DNA of 18,308 bases from Cryptobacterium sp. CAG:338. Lineage in GTDB: Bacteria; Actinomycetota; Coriobacteriia; Coriobacteriales; Eggerthellaceae. Each line of letters begins with the position of its first letter. Position 1 is the first letter of the stretch. The stretch lies in contig FR896035.1 in NCBI GenBank assembly GCA_000435475.1, positions 1 through 18,308 of the forward strand, written 5' to 3'. The position numbers and the translations under genes were made by a program. A model generated the notes under the pieces. It was not told the origin of the DNA. It made no database searches and worked only from the letters and a program-made list of their open reading frames with translations. Below are positions 7,260 to 14,367 of this stretch, one piece after another.

Positions 7260-8495
7260 ATGCGCGTTTTGAACCCCAATCCACAGCCCGTCATTCCTTC
7301 ACCAGCACTAAGTTTTGTCGGCAGAAAAAACTCCGGTAAAACAACTTTGCTTGAAAACCTCATTGCCATCCTCACCAAACGAGGCATTACGGTTGCAAGC
7401 ATCAAGCATCACGGTCACCCCGATTTTGATATAGACATACCAGGACGCGATTCATATCGCCATCGAATGGCAGGGGCACGCTCTGTAACCATTCTTTCAG
7501 ATACGCGCTATGCGCAAGTAACAGAGCTAGATCAGCCTCTTTCTTGTGAATCGGTTATCTCTACCCTTTCTGGCTTCGATATCGTGCTCGTCGAAGGATT
7601 CCGAAAAGCAAACGTAGAGCACATAGAATTATTTCGTGCAGCTAATCCTCGAGATATACAAGTGGTAGATGACTGCATTTCCCAATGGAAAGTCTCGCCA
7701 AAAGCACGTCCTGTAGCAGTGGTTTCCGACATAGAAAAAGTAATCACCGCCGCAAAGCTACTCCATATTCCCTCGTTCACCTTCAGCGACATATCTTCAC
7801 TTGCGACTTTTGTTCAAAACCATTTTGCACGACCACCTTTGAGCGTTGTCATTCAAGCAGGAGGTGAATCAAAGCGGATGGGAACACCCAAAGAAGCACT
7901 TAATTTTTTGGGCAAACCCCTTATTCAGCAAGCGGTGGAACGTCTTGTACCACTTGCAGATGAGCTCATCATTACTACCAATGCCCCGAAACGACTCCAG
8001 ACCCTTAAACAGGAATACCCTGATATCACCTTTGTTGCTGATCTGCTTCCTGAACGAGGAGCTCTTCCTGGAATATATACGGCACTCTCATCTGCACATC
8101 ATGATCTTGTTGCCGTGGTTGCTTGCGACATGATAGATATACCTGCCCCGCTTATTGCTCAGGAAGCGCTTTATATGCGACCAATCCATCAAAAATCTTA
8201 TGATGTTGTTTTCCCAAAAACAGAAAACGGCATAGAGCCTTTCGCTGCCGTGTATCGAAAGAAACCTTGTCTCGCTACCCTTGAACCCTTTATGGCCCTT
8301 GAACCCTTTATGGCAAAAAACACCCGCCAAGCACGCGTTCGAGAATTTATAGCGCAGCTTAACTACGCAATGATCGATTGCACTCATCCGATAAAATGTG
8401 CTCGCTATGGGGGAAGTTTCCTTAATATCAATACCCCCGAAGACTTGACTCGCGCAGAGAAAATAATTTCCCAAGATCCCAACTGCCTACCGTAG
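7260..8495 (+). CDS. mobA: MobB-MobA fusion: molybdopterin guanine dinucleotide synthesis
   Basis: Bifunctional cytoplasmic protein. The N-terminal half is MobB, a GTP-binding P-loop protein: G-R-K-N-S-G-K-T-T at 21-29, then IKHHGH near 48-53 and VEGF near 111-114. The C-terminal half is MobA, which transfers GMP from GTP to molybdenum cofactor to make MGD. It has the nucleotidyltransferase loop QAGGESKRMGTPK at about 199-211, an acidic CDM (289-291), and F-L-N-I-N-T-P-E-D-L near 387-396. MGD is what the DMSO-reductase-family enzyme nearby requires, so the gene is functionally linked to it. An 18-bp exact tandem duplication encodes LEPFMA twice (341-352). AAAGG precedes the ATG. Confident for both domains. 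Confidence 0.93.
   Translation: MRVLNPNPQPVIPSPALSFVGRKNSGKTTLLENLIAILTKRGITVASIKHHGHPDFDIDIPGRDSYRHRMAGARSVTILSDTRYAQVTELDQPLSCESVISTLSGFDIVLVEGFRKANVEHIELFRAANPRDIQVVDDCISQWKVSPKARPVAVVSDIEKVITAAKLLHIPSFTFSDISSLATFVQNHFARPPLSVVIQAGGESKRMGTPKEALNFLGKPLIQQAVERLVPLADELIITTNAPKRLQTLKQEYPDITFVADLLPERGALPGIYTALSSAHHDLVAVVACDMIDIPAPLIAQEALYMRPIHQKSYDVVFPKTENGIEPFAAVYRKKPCLATLEPFMALEPFMAKNTRQARVREFIAQLNYAMIDCTHPIKCARYGGSFLNINTPEDLTRAEKIISQDPNCLP
8278..8313 (+). repeat. Exact 18-bp tandem duplication inside mobAB
   Basis: cccttgaaccctttatgg occurs at 8278-8295 and again at 8296-8313 with no mismatch. It adds six residues (LEPFMA twice) in frame, in a loop of the MobA domain. The lack of divergence suggests a recent slippage event. 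Confidence 0.9.
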
Positions 8496-8534
8496 CAAAT
8501 AACACTACGAGTAGATTTCTTACGGGAAACCTTT

Positions 8535-8888
8535 TCAGTCGGCTTCTTCCAGAGCATCACTTAAGGCTTTTTGTGCGGTTTCTTGAAGAGCTTCAACCGT
8601 CTGTCGATATGCTTTTACAAGCCTTTTCGCTTCCTGCGTTAGAACTGAACCATGAGCTCCTTTTCGCTCAAGCAGAGCAATACCAAGAGAACTTTCAGTA
8701 TTACGTATAATGCGCCATGCCTTGCTATAAGCCATGCCCATTGATTTACATGCTTTATTAAGAGATCCGGTTTCTTCTACTAACTCGCAAAGCTGCGCAA
8801 CTCCTCTACCAAAAGCAGGAGCATGAGCATCGGTCGTTTTGTTACGTATGATGATATGTAAATCTACTTCTAGTGTTTCAAACCCCAT
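8535..8888 (-). CDS. modE: ModE-like winged-helix DNA-binding protein lacking a molybdate-binding domain
   Basis: This 117-residue regulator matches the N-terminal DNA-binding half of ModE (LysR-like helix-turn-helix). Key stretches are F-G-R-G-V-A-Q-L-C-E-L-V-E-E-T-G-S-L, K-A-C-K-S-M-G-M-A-Y-S-K-A-W-R-I-I and L-L-E-R-K-G ending in LTQEAKRLV, followed by a short dimerisation-like helix. Full ModE is about 260 residues with two TOBE/MOP modules; they are absent, and no separate MOP protein is seen in the window. It is divergent from modA, so it is the best candidate to control the mod promoter. Upstream on its own strand is a perfect -10 TATAAT (plus 8927-8932) without a clear -35, and GGAGG precedes the ATG. 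It ends convergently 39 bp from mobAB; no clear terminator is seen there. Confidence 0.85.
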   Translation of the reverse strand: MGFETLEVDLHIIIRNKTTDAHAPAFGRGVAQLCELVEETGSLNKACKSMGMAYSKAWRIIRNTESSLGIALLERKGAHGSVLTQEAKRLVKAYRQTVEALQETAQKALSDALEEAD

Positions 8889-8977
8889 AACGCCCTCCAG
8901 GCATACCCCTGTTGCACATAAAACGCATTATACCTGGTAAACCTTGCCGAATAGCGATTTTCTCCTGTACAATTTTT

Positions 8978-9007
8978 TTGTTTTATTTATTCTCGAGCCA
9001 GGATAAT
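8978..9007 (+). promoter_or_regulatory. modA promoter
   Basis: Candidate -35 TTGTTT (8978-8983), an 18-nt spacer and -10 GATAAT (9002-9007, five of six). A T-rich run lies just upstream. The -10 falls inside two overlapping palindromes, so a bound repressor would block RNA polymerase. The modA ribosome binding site GGGGGG is at 9031-9036. Confidence 0.55.
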
Positions 9008-9022
9008 CTCAGTTGAGAATAA
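8987..9022. promoter_or_regulatory. Putative molybdenum-regulon operators, sites 2 and 3 (tandem, overlapping)
   Basis: Site 2 is TTATTCTC-gagc-CAGGATAA (8987-9006) and site 3 is ATAATCTC-agtt-GAGAATAA (9003-9022). Each matches TTATTCTC-N4-GAGAATAA at 14 of 16 arm positions. Their starts are 16 bp apart and they share four bases. The outer arms TTATTCTC (8987-8994) and GAGAATAA (9015-9022) are also exact reverse complements. The pair covers the modA -10. The element lies between the ModE-like gene and modA, so autoregulation is possible. Confidence 0.65.
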
Positions 9023-9041
9023 TGTAGACAGGGGGGAACCT

Positions 9042-9887
9042 ATGACAGTAAAACTACATGCCAAACATATCCTCGCACTTGTTGCCTGTTTGCTTGTGGC
9101 AGCATGCTTGGTTGGGTGCAGCTCACAATCCACAACAAGCGAAGATCAGTCATCTTCTGAAGAAGTAACTCTGGAAATTTATGCTGCCAATTCTCTCGAA
9201 AAGGCACTCAACGAAGTTCAAGAGCTCTACACTTCTGAAAATCCCAATGTAACTTTCGCTGATACCCAATACGAAGCATCTGGAACGCTTGTAGAAAAGA
9301 TGAAAGCAGGCGGAGAGCCAGATATTTTTATTTCCGCTTCTACCAGCAATATGAACAATGCCATTGAAAACGGTAATGTTTCCGATGGCTCTCAGTTCGA
9401 TATGTTTAAAAACGATCTCGTTATTGTAACGGCGGAAAGCAACGACATTAGTGAAATCACCTTAGAAGACGCGGTCTCTGGCGACTACACCATCGCCATA
9501 GGTGACGCCAATGTTCCTGCAGGCAATTATGCTCGTCAATCTTTGGCTTCCGTTGGTTGCTACACCGATGAAAACGGCACCGATGGACAAATTACAGGCG
9601 CAATCGAAGGCTTGGTTCAAGAGGCAGATAAGGTTGGATCAGTATGCAAGCTTGCTGAATCGGGAGAGGTTGATCTTGCTTTCGTATACAGCTCTGACGT
9701 AGAACGCTACGGTGGCGTTAAGGTTGTTTGCACGGTGCCAGCAGATACCCATAAGGATATTATTTATCCTGCCGCAGTAACCACTATGGACGACTCCAAT
9801 GGTGCTGCTCAAGCATTCCTTGATTGGTGTGTATCTTCTCCTGAAGCTCAGGAAATCTGGGGTAAATGGGGCTTTGAATTAGTGTAA
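9042..9887 (+). CDS. modA: Molybdate ABC transporter substrate-binding lipoprotein ModA
   Basis: Extracytoplasmic molybdate (or tungstate) binding protein, anchored by lipid. A hydrophobic signal ends in lipobox L-V-G-C with Cys26 as the modified residue. The mature part begins with a Ser/Thr/Glu-rich linker, then L-E-I-Y-A-A-N-S-L-E-K-A-L, the ModA N-terminal oxyanion-binding segment. A second ligand-region match is D-I-F-I-S-A-S-T-S-N-M-N-N-A. Near the middle, A-I-G-D-A-N-V-P-A-G-N-Y-A-R-Q matches the ModA conserved block. The 281-residue length is typical. It is the first gene of modABC-moaA and is probably controlled through the operator pair overlapping its -10. Molybdate versus tungstate preference cannot be read from the sequence. 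Confidence 0.93.
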   Translation: MTVKLHAKHILALVACLLVAACLVGCSSQSTTSEDQSSSEEVTLEIYAANSLEKALNEVQELYTSENPNVTFADTQYEASGTLVEKMKAGGEPDIFISASTSNMNNAIENGNVSDGSQFDMFKNDLVIVTAESNDISEITLEDAVSGDYTIAIGDANVPAGNYARQSLASVGCYTDENGTDGQITGAIEGLVQEADKVGSVCKLAESGEVDLAFVYSSDVERYGGVKVVCTVPADTHKDIIYPAAVTTMDDSNGAAQAFLDWCVSSPEAQEIWGKWGFELV

Positions 9888-9904
9888 TTTGGTGCTCCGT
9901 TCTT

Positions 9905-9960
9905 AAGGTGCGCCCGGCAAATCGCTGAGCGCACCTTGCCTTTCGCGGGCTTTTTGGTTT
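9905..9960 (+). terminator. Hairpin and T-rich tract between modA and modB (possible attenuator)
   Basis: AAGGTGCGC (9905-9913) pairs perfectly with GCGCACCTT (9929-9937), giving a 9-bp stem with a 15-nt loop. A T-rich tract (9951-9963) starts about 13 nt after the stem, too far for a classic terminator with this stem alone. An alternative pairing of GCCCG (9912-9916) with CGGGC (9946-9950) ends right at the T run. The two pairings are mutually exclusive. It may reduce read-through so that ModA exceeds ModB and ModC, or stabilise the modA mRNA end. Confidence 0.5.
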
Positions 9961-10024
9961 TTGTATAGTGCTCTGTATTAAGAGTTTTTGGTTTTACTTT
10001 TCCTTCATATTCAAGGTGGATAAC

Positions 10025-11401
10025 GTGAAAACTTTACGCGCCTACACTGCTTACCTCATTCTTTCAGTCGTACTTATCTGTCTGACCGTTTTTGGTGCTA
10101 CTCCTCTTTGGGCAGCCGAATCCGAAAGCGATCAGACAGCTTCGTATTCTGTAAGCGTGTCCTCTGAAGGGCAGAAAGCGATCGTAGACGATTCTCCTTA
10201 CGCCGCCGATGAGTTCTCTCGTGCCAATAAAGGTACTAATCGAGAAATCGATGGCGTATATCGCGGATATACCTACATTCAGCCCCACGACAATATGACC
10301 ATACTGATCGACGTAGACTCATTTGTTGTTGTTCACGTTCCACAATCCCAGCTTGATGCATTGGGATTATCGCTGGAAGATAAACAGGATTGCGTACTTC
10401 TTGAAACGTTGCTTCGCGCTCTCGACGACAACGCTGCAGGCGGAAATGTGCAAATTGCCTCAGATATACCTTGGTATTTCACCAGTGAAGACGTCTATTC
10501 CGTTGAAGGCTTGGTTTTCTCCTTTAATCAAGTTGTCGACGATCGCAGTTACTCCTTCATTATCGGAGCCGATGGCAGCGACGTGAGCGAAGCTGATTCC
10601 TCATTGGGAATTTCCTTAAATCATGCTTCTTATGCCGTACTTTCCTCAAGCGAAACAACTGCGATCACCCAAGCTGCGACCGGATTTGCTGCCCTTGCAG
10701 AATTCTTCCAGGATCTTGATTTTTCCCCTCTGTGGGTAACACTCAAAACCACTCTTACTGCCATTGTCATTATTTTTATACTGGGAATTTTGGCAGCATG
10801 GTGGTCTTTACGCTTGTCGGATCGATGGCAAAACGTCTTCGATGCAATTTTCACCATCCCCATGGTGCTTCCCCCTACCGTTTGCGGTTTTCTGCTTTTA
10901 CTCGCCCTGGGTAGCAACAGCCCCATTGGGCAATGGTTTAATGCGATTGGTTTTCCGCTTATATTTAGTTGGCCTGCAACCGTCATAGCCGCAGTAGTAG
11001 TAGCATTTCCTCTGATGTACCGCAGTGCTCGAGGAGCATTCGAAAGCCTCAATCCCGATATGCTTGATGCTGCACGAACTCTTGGTTGGAGCGAATCGCG
11101 CGTATTTTTCAGATTAATGCTTCCTCTCGCATGGTCTTCTATTGCAGCAGGAACTATGCTGGCTTTTGCACGCGCCCTTGGAGAATTTGGGGCAACCTTG
11201 TTCCTTGCGGGGAATTACGTTGGTATTACCCGCACAATCCCAATCGCAATCTACTTTGAGTGGATGGGCGGAAACACCGATGTGGCCCTTTTCTGGACTA
11301 TCGTTGTTATCGTATTGAGCTTCCTGGTCATTTTTATCATCAATGTATGGAGCAAACACACTACTCGCTATCGTCGTAAAGAGGTATCCGATGAGTCTTA
11401 G
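10025..11401 (+). CDS. modB: Molybdate ABC transporter permease ModB with N-terminal extracytoplasmic domain
   Basis: Membrane channel of the molybdate importer. I chose the GTG at 10025 because AAGGTGG (about 10014-10020) precedes it and a clean signal-peptide-like segment then starts (residues 8-31, ending in L-W-A-A); an upstream ATG at 9968 has no such site. About 200 residues with no recognised domain follow before the first permease segment (about 237-260). From there the protein is a normal ModB: T-L-K-T-T-L-T-A, L-P-P-T-V-C-G-F, and the EAA-loop region A-A-R-T-L-G-W-S-E-S-R-V-F-F-R-L, ending with G-E-F-G-A-T-L-F-L-A-G-N. The 458-residue total is roughly twice the usual ModB. It overlaps the ModC start by 11 bp, so translation is coupled. 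The extra domain is discussed in the findings. Confidence 0.9.
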   Translation: MKTLRAYTAYLILSVVLICLTVFGATPLWAAESESDQTASYSVSVSSEGQKAIVDDSPYAADEFSRANKGTNREIDGVYRGYTYIQPHDNMTILIDVDSFVVVHVPQSQLDALGLSLEDKQDCVLLETLLRALDDNAAGGNVQIASDIPWYFTSEDVYSVEGLVFSFNQVVDDRSYSFIIGADGSDVSEADSSLGISLNHASYAVLSSSETTAITQAATGFAALAEFFQDLDFSPLWVTLKTTLTAIVIIFILGILAAWWSLRLSDRWQNVFDAIFTIPMVLPPTVCGFLLLLALGSNSPIGQWFNAIGFPLIFSWPATVIAAVVVAFPLMYRSARGAFESLNPDMLDAARTLGWSESRVFFRLMLPLAWSSIAAGTMLAFARALGEFGATLFLAGNYVGITRTIPIAIYFEWMGGNTDVALFWTIVVIVLSFLVIFIINVWSKHTTRYRRKEVSDES

Positions 11402-12554
11402 TGTTGATATTTCAAAAGACTTCGGCGGCTTTAAACTTGATCTTGCTTTTGAAGCCGGCAACGAAACGCTTGGATTTTTGGGAGCTTCCGGATGCGGAAA
11501 GTCTCTCACCTTGCGTTCAATCGCCGGGATCGAAACGCCCGATGAGGGGAAAATTGTCGTAAACGATACCGTCTTTTTCGATAAAGCGTCGGGGAAAAAG
11601 GCTCGCATCAACTTAAAACCCCAAGAACGCAAAACTGCTTTGCTGTTCCAAAACTATCAGCTTTTCCCGAATTTAACCGTACGACAAAATGTTGCTGCTG
11701 GATTAAGTCCAAAGCTCGAAAGCGCCAAACGCGAAGCCTTGATCGACGAACAATTAGCTCGTTTTGGGTTGGAGAAATTCGGAAAACGCTACCCCTTACA
11801 ACTTTCAGGTGGTCAGCAACAACGCGTTGCTCTCGCCCGAATGCTTGCAGCCCAACCGGAAATCTTAATGCTTGACGAACCCTTTTCGGCGCTTGATGCT
11901 CATTTAAAAAGCGGTCTTGAGCAAGATCTTCTTCAGCTTTTTGAGAGATACGAAGGGTCTATATTATACGTATCTCACGACATCGATGAAGCCTTTCGTT
12001 TTTGCGATCGTATTGCTGTCGTTTCCGAGGGCCACCTCGAAGAAATAGACACTAAGGAACGTATTATTTACGAACCTCAGACGCTTGCAACCTTGCGTCT
12101 TTCAGGCTGCAAAAACACCACACCCGCCACCTATCTTGATCCTCATCATGCCTTTTTACCTGAATGGGGCATTACCGTAACTTCGGTTCAGCCCTTATCG
12201 GAAAACGTTGCCTTTTGTGGCATGCGGGCAAAATTTATTCATCATGCAGAAAAACCAGGAACCAATACGTTTTCGGTACGAATAAACCATGTAAGCGACT
12301 CGCGCTTTGAACGTACCTTGCTCATTTCTTTTGTTTCCGATTCCAAGTCAGAAACAAAACCGGAAACCCAAACTAAACTCCAAGAGTCTTTCGCAACAAG
12401 AGATAAGGAAGAAAAATACACCTCGCGCGAATCTAGTATTCCTCCCATACAGTGGCATATAAACAAACTTACTACTACAAAACCATTGCCCGAAGTGGGT
12501 GAAGTCTGCCTCGTTCAACTCGATAAAGATGGCTTATACTTTGTTGACCGCTAA
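11391..12554 (+). CDS. modC: Molybdate ABC transporter ATP-binding protein ModC
   Basis: Cytoplasmic ATPase of the importer. With the ATG at 11391 (AAGAGG six bases upstream, overlapping the modB stop), Walker A is G-A-S-G-C-G-K-S (31-38), the Q-loop is L-F-Q-N-Y, the signature is LSGGQQQR (138-145), Walker B is ILMLDEP (158-164) and the switch His is H196 (YVSHD). The C-terminal part has a weak TOBE-like region (around V-T-S-V-Q-P, and V-G-E-V-C-L-V-Q-L-D near the end) interrupted by a hydrophilic Lys/Glu/Ser/Thr-rich insert (from about residue 317 to 355). That part is more diverged than the ATPase core, so molybdate sensing by this domain is uncertain. The 387-residue length is slightly long. 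An outer ATG at 11343 is unlikely as it lies within modB. Confidence 0.93.
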   Translation: MSLSVDISKDFGGFKLDLAFEAGNETLGFLGASGCGKSLTLRSIAGIETPDEGKIVVNDTVFFDKASGKKARINLKPQERKTALLFQNYQLFPNLTVRQNVAAGLSPKLESAKREALIDEQLARFGLEKFGKRYPLQLSGGQQQRVALARMLAAQPEILMLDEPFSALDAHLKSGLEQDLLQLFERYEGSILYVSHDIDEAFRFCDRIAVVSEGHLEEIDTKERIIYEPQTLATLRLSGCKNTTPATYLDPHHAFLPEWGITVTSVQPLSENVAFCGMRAKFIHHAEKPGTNTFSVRINHVSDSRFERTLLISFVSDSKSETKPETQTKLQESFATRDKEEKYTSRESSIPPIQWHINKLTTTKPLPEVGEVCLVQLDKDGLYFVDR

Positions 12555-12634
12555 CCTTTTTGAATCGAGAAGCATTGTCTTTTTTGGCGCAAAATACCAC
12601 TCCTTGTAGGCCATCCGAAAAGGACGGTAGAACT

Positions 12635-13747
12635 TTGTTGTCAAATTCTCAATGCGCAACTTGCGCCCCTGTTTCAGCTGTTCTTCACGACAATCTTGGA
12701 AGAACCATAGATTATTTGCGCATTTCACTTACCGATCGCTGCAATCTTCGCTGCGTGTATTGCATGCCAGAAAATGGCGTGCCTTCACTTGACCACCACG
12801 ACATTCTATCCTTGGAAGAAATTGAACGCATCGTACGCATTGCTGCTAAAAGAGGGATCAAGCATGTACGACTCACCGGTGGAGAGCCGCTTGTCAGAAA
12901 AGGTATCAGTGATCTGATTAGAAAGCTGAAGCAAATCCCTGAAATTGAAAGTATCGCTCTTACCACCAATGGCATTTTGCTTCCTACAATGGCAAGCGAG
13001 CTAAAAGAAGCGGGACTGGATCGCGTTAACATCTCGCTCGATTCTCTTGATCCTGCACAATATCACGCTATTACACGCCGTGGAAACCTCGATGAGGTTT
13101 TAACAGGCATAGAGGTCGCACTTAAATATTTCAATCCAGTCAAAATCAACGTTGTTGTTGTGCGCCATCTACAACAGGATCTGCTCTCCTTTGCTCAGCT
13201 AACACGCGAAAAACCTCTCCATGTGCGCTTTATCGAATACATGCCCATCGGAAACACGCAAGACTACCTACCTCCAGCCCTCTACCCTTGCCCTTGCTCG
13301 CAAAACACCATTCCTGAGTCAGATAACCTCCCGTGGACCGAAGATGATGTCGTACCCACTTCGGAAATACTGCAGAATCTGCGCGAACGCATTAAGGAAA
13401 AAGGTTGGGGCGATATTATTCCTCTCAACTCTTCGGATGACAATAAGGCTCCCTATGGATGGGGGCCCGCCTCATATATGAAAATTAACGGAGCTCAAGG
13501 AACTATCGGTTTTATTTCGGCAATGTCAAATCACTTCTGCGCCAGCTGTAATCGCATTCGACTAACCGCTGATGGAAAACTGCGTCCTTGCCTTTTTAGC
13601 GATACTGAGCTTGATTTTAAATCGGCACTCCGAAAGGGAAAAACCGAAGACGTTGAGGCCCTTCTTGATGAAGCGCTGCGCATTAAACCAGAGGGCCATC
13701 ATAATCAAAAAGGAACCAGACGCGCCATGAGTAAAATTGGAGGATAG
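12635..13747 (+). CDS. moaA: GTP 3',8-cyclase MoaA (radical SAM), first step of molybdopterin synthesis
   Basis: Converts GTP to (8S)-3',8-cyclo-7,8-dihydro-GTP with MoaC acting next. The radical SAM motif C-N-L-R-C-V-Y-C follows R-T-I-D-Y-L-R-I-S-L-T-D-R. The C-terminal second-cluster motif is C-A-S-C-N-R-I-R-L with a later Cys in L-R-P-C-L-F, and the protein ends with the double glycine K-I-G-G needed for activity in known MoaA. I prefer the TTG at 12635 because AGGA (12621-12624) lies 10 bases upstream; the in-frame TTG at 12560 is also open but has no site. A segment with extra cysteines (Y-P-C-P-C-S) and acidic residues sits between the F-I-E-Y-M-P-I-G motif and the second cluster. It follows modC closely, so it is likely co-transcribed. 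Confidence 0.92.
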   Translation: MLSNSQCATCAPVSAVLHDNLGRTIDYLRISLTDRCNLRCVYCMPENGVPSLDHHDILSLEEIERIVRIAAKRGIKHVRLTGGEPLVRKGISDLIRKLKQIPEIESIALTTNGILLPTMASELKEAGLDRVNISLDSLDPAQYHAITRRGNLDEVLTGIEVALKYFNPVKINVVVVRHLQQDLLSFAQLTREKPLHVRFIEYMPIGNTQDYLPPALYPCPCSQNTIPESDNLPWTEDDVVPTSEILQNLRERIKEKGWGDIIPLNSSDDNKAPYGWGPASYMKINGAQGTIGFISAMSNHFCASCNRIRLTADGKLRPCLFSDTELDFKSALRKGKTEDVEALLDEALRIKPEGHHNQKGTRRAMSKIGG

Positions 13748-13860
13748 GCATCCTGCTGATTTCCCCGAACCTGCTATCATTCAAACAACTTGGCATAGCT
13801 CCAAAATACGTTAACCGAAAAACGCACTGACTGCTTATTCTCTTGTTCTAAGGATTCCAT

Positions 13861-14367
13861 ATGACTGCTCATTTAACTCACATTAATTCAAACGGAGAAG
13901 CACACATGGTTGATGTTTCCCCTAAAAAGGAAACAAAACGCATCGCACAAGCAGAAGGCTTTATTTCTATGAAACCTGAAACACTTGCTTTAATCGAATC
14001 AGGCGAGACAAAGAAAGGTGACGTGCTTGCCTGCGCTCGAATAGCAGGTATCATGGCTGCCAAAAAAACTAGCGACTTGATTCCCTTGTGTCATCCCCTT
14101 ATGCTCACCAATGTAGAAGTAACCTGCCAACCTCATCATCCCACCTCTCCAGATGATGCCTGCGGAATCCGCGTTGAAGCAACTTGTGCTCTTGTGGGTA
14201 AAACAGGTGTCGAGATGGAGGCACTTACGGCAGCAAGCGTTGCTTGTCTTACGGTATACGATATGTGTAAAGCCGTTGATCGCGGCATGGAAATACAAGA
14301 GGTTCATCTGCTTCATAAAGAGGGTGGAAAATCTGGTACATGGGACAGAAAAAGCGAAAACGTTTAA
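13861..14367 (+). CDS. moaC: Cyclic pyranopterin monophosphate synthase MoaC
   Basis: Converts the MoaA product to cyclic pyranopterin monophosphate. All MoaC blocks are present: M-V-D-V-S-x-K near the start, A-A-K-K-T-S-D-L-I-P-L-C-H-P-L (catalytic Lys and His region), V-E-M-E-A-L-T-A-A-S-V-A, and Y-D-M-C-K-A-V-D-R-G-M, which carries the conserved Asp and Lys. The 168-residue length is normal. AAGGA lies just before the ATG. It stands 113 bp after moaA; I see no terminator or certain promoter there. A TTATTCTC half-site lies at 13835-13842 but lacks its partner arm. It ends convergently with mog, the two stop codons sharing three bases. Confidence 0.95.
   Translation: MTAHLTHINSNGEAHMVDVSPKKETKRIAQAEGFISMKPETLALIESGETKKGDVLACARIAGIMAAKKTSDLIPLCHPLMLTNVEVTCQPHHPTSPDDACGIRVEATCALVGKTGVEMEALTAASVACLTVYDMCKAVDRGMEIQEVHLLHKEGGKSGTWDRKSENV

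Noticed and set aside
9968..10024. Upstream ATG start for modB
   Set aside because: It would place hydrophobic residues before the signal peptide and lacks a ribosome binding site; the GTG at 10025 has AAGGTGG upstream.
11343..11390. Upstream ATG start for modC
   Set aside because: It lies inside modB and the ATG at 11391 has a good ribosome binding site and gives the expected ABC protein start.
13835..13842. TTATTCTC half-site before moaC
   Set aside because: The expected partner arm (13847-13854) matches at only 3 of 8 positions, and an 8-mer is expected by chance about once in a window this size.
13748..13860. Separate promoter or riboswitch before moaC
   Set aside because: A TTGGCA is present but no matching -10 at the right distance, and no structured leader could be seen by eye.
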